A DNA stretch of 14,899 bases, taken from the NCBI GenBank assembly GCA_964631745.1, contig CAZVWV010000099.1, positions 1 to 14,899 of the forward strand, written 5' to 3'. Both the position numbers and the translations under genes were made by a program. This DNA comes from CAZVWV01 sp964631745 (GTDB taxonomy: Bacteria; Bdellovibrionota_C; UBA2361; JBGSMV01). Numbering within the stretch: position 1 is the stretch's first letter; each line of letters opens with the position of its first letter. Of the stretch, positions 5,873 through 12,513 are shown in pieces. Below the pieces are notes generated by a model, which saw nothing but the letters and a program-made list of their open reading frames with translations, had not been told where the DNA came from and searched no databases.

Positions 5873-5877
5873 CCCGA

Positions 5878-6105
5878 TTAAGCGTACGAACGTTTATAAA
5901 TCTGCTGGTTTAGTAACGATCGCTTTTCGGCCCCCATACTTAAGGGCGAGTCATACCTTCCGAACCAATTACCACCACTGGATCCCTCTAATAATCCACC
6001 CAGCGATCCCTCCCTAAGCAGGAGATCGTTAATAACAAATGCGGCTAACACCGCCACCAGAAGCAGGGCTGCTACAAAGAAAGAAACTAATGCGAAGCTA
6101 TTCAT
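5878..6105 (-). CDS. Small single-pass membrane protein
   Basis: This 75-residue protein has one long hydrophobic N-terminal segment (about 5-28, SFALVSFFVAALLLVAVLAA) and then a Gly/Ser-rich stretch (33-46). It ends in a short polar basic tail with YKRSYA. The hydrophobic segment is more likely a membrane anchor than a cleaved signal, as no clear cleavage site follows. The start is well supported: GGGAGG lies about six bases before the ATG at 6105. It also has a good promoter and its own terminator, so it is an independent transcription unit divergent from the rlmE-mla operon. I do not recognise the family. Confidence 0.7.
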   Translation of the reverse strand: MNSFALVSFFVAALLLVAVLAAFVINDLLLREGSLGGLLEGSSGGNWFGRYDSPLSMGAEKRSLLNQQIYKRSYA

Positions 6106-6189
6106 ATTATCCTCCCTTCAGAATTCGTAAACGTTCAAGATCCCTTACAAAAGTCGTGATCTTCTAATCTCGTAACCTTCTATTATTAT

Positions 6190-6218
6190 TCTATACCAGA
6201 CGGATTATAGAATTTCAA
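6190..6218 (-). promoter_or_regulatory. Sigma-70-like promoter of the 75-residue membrane-protein gene
   Basis: On the minus strand TTGAAA (6218-6213) is followed by a 17-base spacer and TATAGA (6195-6190). The expected transcript would have a leader of roughly 75-80 bases ending in the strong GGGAGG ribosome site. The leader includes a small AAGATC / GATCTT hairpin (6137-6142 with 6158-6163). A TATAAT also lies at 6204-6209 on this strand, without a good -35 box. Confidence 0.5.
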
Positions 6219-6294
6219 GTATTTTTCTAGTCTCGAACTATCCTATATTCGAGCTGGTGTATTTTCTTTAACTTTCTGAGTATTGTTCATCTCG

Positions 6295-6906
6295 ATGAGC
6301 ACAAAATACGACCGCAAAGACCATTTTTACGAAAAGGCCAAGGAGGAAGGCTACCGCTCCAGAGCCGCCTATAAACTAAAAGAGCTGCAGAAAAAGTTTA
6401 ATATCATAAAACGCGGGTCTAAAATTCTTGATTTGGGCTCCTGGCCGGGGGGTTGGACACAGGTTTCGGCGGAATTAACGGGTGAAAGTGGTCTTGTGGT
6501 TAGCTTAGACCTAAAAGAATGTGATGATTTTGGGCTATCTAACGTCAAATGCGTCGTGGGCGATGCACGCGATGATGAAGTATTACAGCGATGTTTCGAG
6601 GCGGCTGGCGGAAAGTTAGATCTTTTACTCTCCGATATGTCCCCAAAACTCACCGGTATTCGAGAGGTAGACCACGCAGCATCGGTAGGGTGCGCGGAGC
6701 TCGCTAGATACGTTGCACAACAGGCTCTAACTGTGGGTGGCGGATTAGTAATTAAAGTTTTCAAAAGTAACGAGACTGAGATATTTGTCAAAGAGACCAG
6801 GCCATTGTTTAATACGATAAAACGTGAGGAGCTCGATTCTACCAGAAAGACTTCGAACGAGTTTTATTTAGTATGTTTAGGTTTTAAAGGCGCCCAAATC
6901 CAATGA
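6295..6906 (+). CDS. rlmE: 23S rRNA uridine-2552 2'-O-methyltransferase RlmE (FtsJ)
   Basis: RlmE (FtsJ/RrmJ) methylates the 2'-OH of U2552 in the A-loop of 23S rRNA late in 50S assembly. The 203-residue length matches the family. The K-D-K-E catalytic set is visible: K27 in SRAAYKL, D114 in LLSDMSP, K154 in LVIKVF and E189 in SNEFYLV. The SAM-binding motif is LDLGSWPGGWTQ (46-57). The ATG at 6295 is preferred over an upstream TTG (6283) because the family begins with this Lys/Arg-rich segment; neither has a Shine-Dalgarno sequence. It is the first gene of the operon and overlaps mlaE by four bases (ATGA). Confidence 0.95.
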   Translation: MSTKYDRKDHFYEKAKEEGYRSRAAYKLKELQKKFNIIKRGSKILDLGSWPGGWTQVSAELTGESGLVVSLDLKECDDFGLSNVKCVVGDARDDEVLQRCFEAAGGKLDLLLSDMSPKLTGIREVDHAASVGCAELARYVAQQALTVGGGLVIKVFKSNETEIFVKETRPLFNTIKREELDSTRKTSNEFYLVCLGFKGAQIQ

Positions 6907-7694
6907 ATGCGATCATCGCAATTGAAGGTATCGGAAAGAAGGTGATGGATGTCACCGAGGAATGGGGTAGAGCTTGGATATTTCTTTTTAGAATGATCGC
7001 GGCGGTATTTCGTCCACCGCTCAGGCTGCACCTTATTATCGCGCAGCTATTCCAAATCGGAGTCAATTCTACCCTCGTAATTTCACTTATCGGCGGATTT
7101 ACCGGGGCAGTTTTAGCGGTGCAGGGCGAATATACATTAGCAAAATTTGGCGCCACGGCATTTACGGGCTCGGCCGTTGCCTTAAGCTTAATACGAGAAC
7201 TTGGCCCTGTGCTCACGGCGCTGATGGTGATCGGCCGCGCGGGTTCTGCCATTACGGCCGAAGTCGGTATCATGAGAATCTCAGAGCAGATAGACGCCCT
7301 AAAATCGATGGCTGTTGATCCCATAAAATATCTAATGGTGCCACGTTTTGTGGCAGGTTTGATCGCACTCCCCTTTCTTTGCGCTATTTTTATCGTAGTT
7401 GGTATCGCCGGTGGATACATAGTTGGTGTTGGCCTCTTGGGTCTTAGCTCCGGAACCTTTATAAGCCAGATGGTTTCTGCGGTTGAGTTAATGGACGTCG
7501 TGTCGGGGCTTGTAAAGGCGCTGGTATTTGGATTCATATTTGGCTGGGTTGCTTGCTATAAAGGGTATACCTGTGGCTTTGGAGCCGTGGGCGTGAACCG
7601 CGCCACCACGCAGTCTGTGGTGATTGGATCAGTAGCAGTGTTGGTGAGTGATTATTTTCTCACCTCAGTGCTTACCAGAGTGTTTATGTCTTAG
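6903..7694 (+). CDS. mlaE: MlaE-type ABC transporter permease (phospholipid transport)
   Basis: MlaE is the inner-membrane permease of the Mla system, which moves phospholipids between the inner and outer membranes. The 263-residue protein has the family layout: an N-terminal amphipathic helix, then about five hydrophobic segments. The central signature is LIRELGPVLTALMVIGRAGSAITAEVG (in 96-122) followed by EQIDALKSMAVDP (128-140), the coupling region that contacts the ATPase. Its start codon overlaps the rlmE stop codon, and mlaF begins 10 bases after its end, so it is co-expressed with both. Confidence 0.95.
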   Translation: MNAIIAIEGIGKKVMDVTEEWGRAWIFLFRMIAAVFRPPLRLHLIIAQLFQIGVNSTLVISLIGGFTGAVLAVQGEYTLAKFGATAFTGSAVALSLIRELGPVLTALMVIGRAGSAITAEVGIMRISEQIDALKSMAVDPIKYLMVPRFVAGLIALPFLCAIFIVVGIAGGYIVGVGLLGLSSGTFISQMVSAVELMDVVSGLVKALVFGFIFGWVACYKGYTCGFGAVGVNRATTQSVVIGSVAVLVSDYFLTSVLTRVFMS

Positions 7695-7704
7695 CGCTGA
7701 GAGT

Positions 7705-8454
7705 ATGATTTCCGTTCAGAATGTTTCAAAGCGCTTTGGCCCCCAAGTTGTGCTGGATAACGTCAGCCTTGAGATTGCGCCCGGCAAAACCACCGCGATT
7801 GTGGGCCCCAGTGGTGTCGGCAAGTCGGTGCTGTTAAAACTAATCATGGGGATAATGAAACCCGATCATGGCGAGATCTTTGTGTGCGGAAAGAACATGA
7901 CCGCTGCTCACTCTGAGGGCGAGAAGAATGAGATCAGAAAATCCTTAGGGGTGTTATTTCAGTCAGCCGCGCTTTTTGATTCGCTCTCGGTGTATGACAA
8001 CGTCGCCTTCCCCTTAGTTGAAAAAACCAAGCTCTCGCGTGAAGCCATACATAAGAAGGTAGTTTTCATGCTTGAGTCATTAAGTTTGGAATCTTATGCC
8101 TTCAATTTTATTGAAGAGATCTCGATGGGTATGCGAAAGCGAGTGGGGATGGCGCGCTCTCTAATTATGCAACCCGAGGTCTTGTTGTTCGATGAGCCCA
8201 ACACTGGCCTCGATCCGCTTGTGGGCCAAGAGGTGTACGATCTAATCAAACTTTGTAAGGAGAAATGGGGCTTTACCGGGGTCGTCATAAGCCATGAGCT
8301 ACCGGAGGTATTTCAGGTTTCCGACAGAGTCGCTATGCTACTAGGCGGCAAGATTATTATTGAGGGCGCCCCCGCCGATATAGTCGCCTCTAAAAATCCT
8401 GCAGTAAATCAATTTTTAAACGGGAGTGTTGATGGACCAATCAAAATCCAATGA
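7705..8454 (+). CDS. mlaF: MlaF-type ABC transporter ATPase with altered signature motif
   Basis: This 249-residue ATPase powers the MlaE permease. Walker A is GPSGVGKS (34-41), the Q-loop is at Q86 (LFQSAALF), Walker B is VLLFDEP (159-165) with D163 and E164, and the switch histidine is H197 (ISHELPEV). The ABC signature, normally LSGGM in MlaF proteins, reads ISMGM (139-143), so the first glycine is replaced by Met (codon ATG at 8125). The start at 7705 is chosen because the Ile-Ser-Val-Gln-Asn-Val beginning is typical and a GAGAG sequence lies just upstream; a longer frame would run back into mlaE. The end overlaps mlaD by 23 bases. Confidence 0.95.
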   Translation: MISVQNVSKRFGPQVVLDNVSLEIAPGKTTAIVGPSGVGKSVLLKLIMGIMKPDHGEIFVCGKNMTAAHSEGEKNEIRKSLGVLFQSAALFDSLSVYDNVAFPLVEKTKLSREAIHKKVVFMLESLSLESYAFNFIEEISMGMRKRVGMARSLIMQPEVLLFDEPNTGLDPLVGQEVYDLIKLCKEKWGFTGVVISHELPEVFQVSDRVAMLLGGKIIIEGAPADIVASKNPAVNQFLNGSVDGPIKIQ

Positions 8455-8953
8455 GAGTAATGAACCTAAAACGATAACCTTGCCGCCTAGGAGCTTCTCT
8501 ATGGAGTTCTTCGTGGGGCTATTTACTATGGCCGGCGTGGCCGCCGCCGGACATCTGGCCATCGGCCTGGGAGGGTTAGAGTTCGGCGATGGCAATCGGT
8601 ACAACGTTTACGCCGAATTCGATAACATCTCGGGGCTTAAAAAGGGAGCTTCTGTTGAGATCGCCGGGGTTCCTGTGGGCGACGTCTCTGATATTAAACT
8701 GAAGGACCCGGCCGCCATCGTCACCTTACATCTGGACAAGAACATACAGATTCGGGACGATGATATAGCCTCGATTCGCACCAAAGGTATTATCGGTGAT
8801 AGGTACGTAAAGATCTCACGGGGCGCATCGGAGACTTTTGTAGCGCCTCAGGGCACCATGGTGCAGACTGAGTCGGTAGTTGATATTGAAGACATCATCG
8901 GTAAATTAGTGCACAGCTTTGGCGGCGATAAGAACGCTGAAGAGGATAAGTAA
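8432..8953 (+). CDS. mlaD: MlaD-type MCE-domain lipid-binding protein
   Basis: MlaD anchors in the inner membrane by one helix and forms a hexameric ring of MCE domains that carries lipids between MlaE and MlaC. This 173-residue protein has a short polar N-terminus, a membrane segment at about 24-46 (MEFFVGLFTMAGVAAAGHLAIGL, broken here as two overlapping hydrophobic runs), and the MCE domain. The domain begins at YNVYAEFDNISGL and includes GASVEIAGVPVGDV and TKGIIGDRYVKIS. It ends in an acidic, Lys-containing tail. The ATG at 8432 is favoured by GGGAG five bases upstream; a GTG at 8426 is in frame but less likely. Confidence 0.93.
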   Translation: MDQSKSNESNEPKTITLPPRSFSMEFFVGLFTMAGVAAAGHLAIGLGGLEFGDGNRYNVYAEFDNISGLKKGASVEIAGVPVGDVSDIKLKDPAAIVTLHLDKNIQIRDDDIASIRTKGIIGDRYVKISRGASETFVAPQGTMVQTESVVDIEDIIGKLVHSFGGDKNAEEDK

Positions 8954-8966
8954 AGGGCACATATAT

Positions 8967-9620
8967 ATGAAAAGAGGAACGACTGACGCATTTATATTGG
9001 GCATCTTTGGGGCATTGCTTTTTTGGGGGGGGTCCTTAGGAGCTTTTACACCGTTAGAAGTTAGAGCTGAAACTTCGGCCGTGTCCAATGCGTCAAGCAC
9101 TAGCGAAACTCCATTTGATCAAGTGAAGGTAACCTGCGACGAACTTGTCGCCGCGGTAAAGGAATTCCCAGGGGAAGACAAACTCACCGAGCGCCGTGCA
9201 AAGCTTAGAACCATTATCACCCCGCGCTTTGATTTTAACACCATGGCCCAAGCTTCGTTGGGCGCGCACTGGAAAGAGATCTCCGACGAGGAACGTCAAG
9301 AGTTCGTGGCCGTCTTTTCAGACTTGTTGGCAAAGACCTACCTCTCCCGCATTGAAAACATTAAAGAGAATACTGTGAAGGTAGAATCCGAGAAGTTAAT
9401 TAGCGCCGATCGTGCCCTAGTAAACACTGAAGTAACTCATAAAGGCGAAACTTTCCCGATTAACTACCGTCTGCTAAAGAGCGACGGCAAATGGCGCGTG
9501 TATGATGTGATCATCGAAAACATCGGCTTAGTGCTTAATTACCGTAATGAATTTTCGGGCATTATTCGGAAAGAGCAGTTTTCGGGGCTGATGAAGAAGC
9601 TGCGCGCCAAGCAGATTTAG
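8967..9620 (+). CDS. mlaC: MlaC-type periplasmic phospholipid-binding protein
   Basis: MlaC is the soluble periplasmic shuttle of the Mla pathway (Ttg2/MlaC domain). The 217-residue protein begins with a basic N-terminus and a hydrophobic signal segment (about 8-27) with a likely signal-peptidase cut after VRA (residue 34). The mature part matches the family: a helical segment with LRTIITPRFDFNTMAQASLGAHWKEIS, then AVFSDLLAKTYLSRIENI, and near the end a beta region, WRVYDVIIENIGLVLNYRNEF. The ATG at 8967 is chosen because AAGGG lies about nine bases upstream and it gives a normal signal peptide. It is the last clear member of the operon. Confidence 0.93.
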   Translation: MKRGTTDAFILGIFGALLFWGGSLGAFTPLEVRAETSAVSNASSTSETPFDQVKVTCDELVAAVKEFPGEDKLTERRAKLRTIITPRFDFNTMAQASLGAHWKEISDEERQEFVAVFSDLLAKTYLSRIENIKENTVKVESEKLISADRALVNTEVTHKGETFPINYRLLKSDGKWRVYDVIIENIGLVLNYRNEFSGIIRKEQFSGLMKKLRAKQI

Positions 9621-9631
9621 TGCACGCGCTT

Positions 9632-9640
9632 TGATATAAT
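9632..9640 (+). promoter_or_regulatory. Extended -10 promoter upstream of the 110-residue gene
   Basis: TGATATAAT (TG at 9632-9633, TATAAT at 9635-9640) is an extended -10 element just after mlaC. No good -35 box is present, which is tolerated by extended -10 promoters. The leader would carry the hairpin at 9656-9676. Confidence 0.45.
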
Positions 9641-9655
9641 CTCATAACAGTGGGT

Positions 9656-9676
9656 CCGCGCAGTGGTAATGCGCGG
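9656..9676 (+). repeat. Leader hairpin before the 110-residue gene
   Basis: CCGCGCA and TGCGCGG form a perfect 7-bp stem with a 7-base loop. It lies about 20 bases before the GTG start at 9697, close to its AGGG ribosome site. It may affect translation, or may act as a weak end point for the mla transcript, but no T-run follows. Confidence 0.4.
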
Positions 9677-9696
9677 CGGTTAAAGGCAGGGCATTT

Positions 9697-10029
9697 GTGG
9701 AAAAACAAACTTTCACACAGATCCGCGAGAGATTTCCTTCTGATTTTTTGCTTCTCTTGAATTACGAAGGTAAAGAGCTTCCCGAAGGTCGAATTGATGT
9801 TGTTGCTGCAGAGGAGGTTCGGGCTTTCGATTCTGGCGATAAAACGATGGCGGCCTATAAAGAACTCCGCCAATCTGGGAAGAAAATTATGTTTTGCACA
9901 CCCGATTACAAGGAACGGTTGATAATAGAGAAGCTTCCAGCCATGATTAAGGGAATCATTGGGAACAACATTCTTGCTCCCCATCAGGCTAATATCGATT
10001 ACGCCTCATCCCTTTTCTCGTTACGTTAG
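9697..10029 (+). CDS. Small protein, distantly resembling the protease-partner protein
   Basis: This 110-residue protein starts with GTG, with AGGG about five bases upstream. It begins TFTQIRERFPSDFLLLLNYE, which lines up by eye with the WEEIKKRYPEQWVELIECE beginning of the 88-residue protein at 614-880. Later parts (TMAAYKELRQSGKKIMFCTPDYKERL) have the helix-then-strand pattern of the same kind of small domain. No membrane segment, signal peptide or catalytic motif is visible. Unlike the other copy it has no retropepsin gene next to it. It follows mlaC but has its own promoter-like sequence. The function is unknown, and the relationship is an inference from two short blocks. Confidence 0.65.
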   Translation: MEKQTFTQIRERFPSDFLLLLNYEGKELPEGRIDVVAAEEVRAFDSGDKTMAAYKELRQSGKKIMFCTPDYKERLIIEKLPAMIKGIIGNNILAPHQANIDYASSLFSLR

Positions 10030-10251
10030 TCTCGTCGTCCAACCACTAAGGAAGGTAGAACTGGGCCACAACCGCGCTCTTTCTGGGTTCAACATAGGAA
10101 AGCTGGCGCCTGGCCAACACTTACATACTCAAGCCTCCCCGCAATTTTTTCTCTTGTGGCTGCAAGCTATTGATATTATGAGTAAATTCACTATGCAAAT
10201 ACTTGCAATACTTCACCCGCTTTAATAATCAAAATATACATAAGACACCCT

Positions 10252-11109
10252 ATGCTAATCATTCTCTTCTGCCTCATTTTTGGTCTAATTATCGGGAGCT
10301 TTCTCTCGGTCTGTATCTATCGCATCCCTTACGGGCGCTCACCTTTAATTGATGATGAAAGCGAAAGTGAAGCTGAGGAGCCCGCCAAACCTGAGATAAC
10401 CGTAAGTGACCCGCCGCGCTCCTTTTGCGTAAGTTGCAAGACCTCGCTCAAGTGGTACCACAATGTGCCGCTTTTTAGTTGGCTTGCGCTTGGCGGGAGA
10501 TGTGCGTACTGCAAGGCGAGAATCTCAGTGCGATACCCCGCTGTGGAAGTCTTAACCGCAATACTTGCGCTTCTTTCCTACACGCACTTTGGCTTAACGC
10601 TAACAGCGCTTGTGATTTTCATCTTCTGCGCAGCGCTCTTAGTCATTAGCTTTATAGATTACGACTACTATATTATTCCAAATATTATCTCGCTTCCCGG
10701 TGTTATAATCGGATTCGCGCTAGCGCTCGCAAATCAATATTTTCATCTTGCACATGCACCACTTGTATACGGCATCGCTGATGCGCTCTTTGGCGTATTG
10801 GCCGGGGCGGGTTTTCTGCTGCTAATCTCTGAGGGCTATCTGCGCCTTCGAAAGAAAGAGGGCCTTGGCATGGGAGATGTAAAATTATTGGCCATGGTGG
10901 GCGCCTTCTTTGGAGTACCTGGTGCATTTTATACGATCTTTGTGGGATCGCTGGTGGGCTCTGTGCTCGGAGTTTTACTTTTGCTCTTGGGCGGCAAAGC
11001 CCTATCGCATCCGCTCCCGTTTGGTCCCTACCTGGCTCTTGGAACTTTCTTGTACATTTTTTGGGGCGCTGAACTCTTTAGTTTGGCGCTCAATTTGAGC
11101 GCTGGGTAA
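10252..11109 (+). CDS. pilD: Type IV prepilin peptidase / N-methyltransferase PilD
   Basis: PilD (GspO family) cleaves the leader of type IV prepilins and type II secretion pseudopilins at the inner membrane and methylates the new N-terminus. This 285-residue protein has a first membrane helix (1-22) and a cytoplasmic zinc-type module with two CxxC pairs (C59/C62 and C84/C87). Several more membrane helices follow. Candidate catalytic aspartates are D136 in FIDYDYYIIP and D209 in GMGDVKL, the two conserved aspartate sites of the family. Residues 34-48 form an acidic insertion (DDESESEAEEPAKPE) before the Cys module. No Shine-Dalgarno sequence precedes the ATG. The next gene begins seven bases after the stop. 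Confidence 0.95.
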   Translation: MLIILFCLIFGLIIGSFLSVCIYRIPYGRSPLIDDESESEAEEPAKPEITVSDPPRSFCVSCKTSLKWYHNVPLFSWLALGGRCAYCKARISVRYPAVEVLTAILALLSYTHFGLTLTALVIFIFCAALLVISFIDYDYYIIPNIISLPGVIIGFALALANQYFHLAHAPLVYGIADALFGVLAGAGFLLLISEGYLRLRKKEGLGMGDVKLLAMVGAFFGVPGAFYTIFVGSLVGSVLGVLLLLLGGKALSHPLPFGPYLALGTFLYIFWGAELFSLALNLSAG

Positions 11110-11116
11110 TAAAAAT

Positions 11117-12502
11117 ATGAATGATGCTCTCTCGGTTTTAGTAGTTGACGATGATGACTTAATCAGGTCCTCACTCTGCCTAAATCTTGAGCAAGCCCAG
11201 TACAGCCCCAAAGGGGTCGAGTCTGCCAAGGACGCGCTACTTGCCATCAACGCCCAACCGTTTGATATCGTTATCTGCGATCTGCGTATGCCAGAGGTCG
11301 ACGGGCTTCAGTTTATAAAGCAGGCCAAAGAGATTAATCCTTCGGCTGCCATAGTTCTCATGAGCGGTTTTGGAAGCCACGAATTGGCGCTTGAGGCCTT
11401 AAGAGCGGGCGCATACGACTATATCTCTAAACCCTTTCCCATGGAGGAGTTAATTTTTCTGCTTCGAAAAATCGAAGAGCGTGAAAAATTAAAATGCGAG
11501 ATTGCAGAGCTCAAGTCTGCAATACAGGCCAAATATAACTTCTCTAACATCATCGCTCAGAGCGACTCTATGCGGGATATCTTTGAGACCGTAAAGAGAC
11601 TCGCTAATTTCAATACGACCGTGCTGATTACAGGGGAATCGGGTACCGGAAAGGAACTAATCGCGCGCGCCATTCACCACAACTCTCCTAGGAAAGGAAA
11701 ACCGTTTATAGCAATTAACTGCGGGGCTATTCCCGAAGCGCTGATGGAGAGCGAACTTTTCGGACACAAAAAGGGATCTTTTACCGATGCCACACGCGAT
11801 AAGCGCGGACTCTTTGAAGAGGCCACGGGCGGCACTATTTTTCTGGACGAAATCGGTGAGATGCCGCTTCATCTGCAAGTAAAACTGCTGCGCGCCTTAC
11901 AAGAGCAACAGATACGGCGAGTGGGCGACGAGCAATCGATTAATATTGACGTGCGTGTGATTGCTGCTACGTTAAGGGATTTAGAAGACGACGTAGTCGA
12001 TGGACGTTTCCGCGACGACCTTTATTACCGCCTAAACGTTGTCAGCATTCATCTCCCGGCGCTAAGAGAGCGGCCCGAAGACATTCCGGTGCTGATTAAA
12101 CATTTCATGCGAAAACACAATAAGCGCTTAGGGCTAAATGTGCGCGAAATCGAACCGGAAGCCTTAAAGTTAATCTTGGAGCATACCTGGAAAGGTAACG
12201 TGCGAGAGCTAGAAAACTGCCTAGAGCGCGCCATGGTGCTGACGGACACTGAAAAAATTGACGTAGAGTCGCTGCCTCCGGCGCTTAGGCGAAAGAGCGA
12301 GCCTGTTTTGGGGAATCAGGCCACAGAAAAGATCGACGAAGACAATCTCTCCATAAAGCAGCGCGCCCGCGCGCTTGAGATGGAGCTAATTACCCGTGCG
12401 CTCGCCAAAACAAGCGGAAATCGCACGCATGCTGCAAAGATTCTTGAGATTAGCCACCGGGCCTTGCTGTATAAGTTGAAAGAGTACGGGATTGGGGATT
12501 AG
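11117..12502 (+). CDS. NtrC-family sigma-54-dependent response regulator (PilR-like)
   Basis: This 461-residue protein has three domains. A receiver domain (about 5-120) has acidic residues D11-D14, phospho-acceptor D55 (ICDLRMPEVDG) and K105. A sigma-54 AAA+ domain (about 145-380) has Walker A GESGTGKE (173-180) and Walker B IFLDEIGE (241-248). A Fis-type helix-turn-helix (about 415-455) ends the protein. Such proteins drive transcription from sigma-54 promoters when phosphorylated by a sensor kinase, which is not in this window. The loop that contacts sigma-54 reads GSFTDA (220-225) rather than GAFTGA; Asp at the fifth position is a known variation in the family. Its position right after pilD suggests control of pilus genes (PilR-like), but this is inferred. 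Confidence 0.93.
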   Translation: MNDALSVLVVDDDDLIRSSLCLNLEQAQYSPKGVESAKDALLAINAQPFDIVICDLRMPEVDGLQFIKQAKEINPSAAIVLMSGFGSHELALEALRAGAYDYISKPFPMEELIFLLRKIEEREKLKCEIAELKSAIQAKYNFSNIIAQSDSMRDIFETVKRLANFNTTVLITGESGTGKELIARAIHHNSPRKGKPFIAINCGAIPEALMESELFGHKKGSFTDATRDKRGLFEEATGGTIFLDEIGEMPLHLQVKLLRALQEQQIRRVGDEQSINIDVRVIAATLRDLEDDVVDGRFRDDLYYRLNVVSIHLPALRERPEDIPVLIKHFMRKHNKRLGLNVREIEPEALKLILEHTWKGNVRELENCLERAMVLTDTEKIDVESLPPALRRKSEPVLGNQATEKIDEDNLSIKQRARALEMELITRALAKTSGNRTHAAKILEISHRALLYKLKEYGIGD

Positions 12503-12513
12503 GGGCGCACGTT

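Larger units (their letters stand above)
5557..5877. other. Hairpin-rich intergenic region upstream of the helicase gene
   Basis: No gene is seen here. The region contains a 15-bp stem with two mismatches (5626-5640 with 5648-5662), a perfect CCTTGC / GCAAGG hairpin (5733-5749), the 12-base palindrome GGGGCCGGCCCC (5753-5764) and the terminator at 5784-5872. The part nearest 5556 must hold the helicase promoter, but no convincing -35/-10 pair was found on the minus strand. Confidence 0.6.

Noticed and set aside
9959..10225. Plus-strand open frame of 88 codons after the 110-residue gene
   Set aside because: It overlaps the end of the 110-residue gene in another frame, has no ribosome site and shows no domain-like pattern. 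The rest of 10030-10251 appears to be non-coding, and no convincing pilD promoter was found in it.
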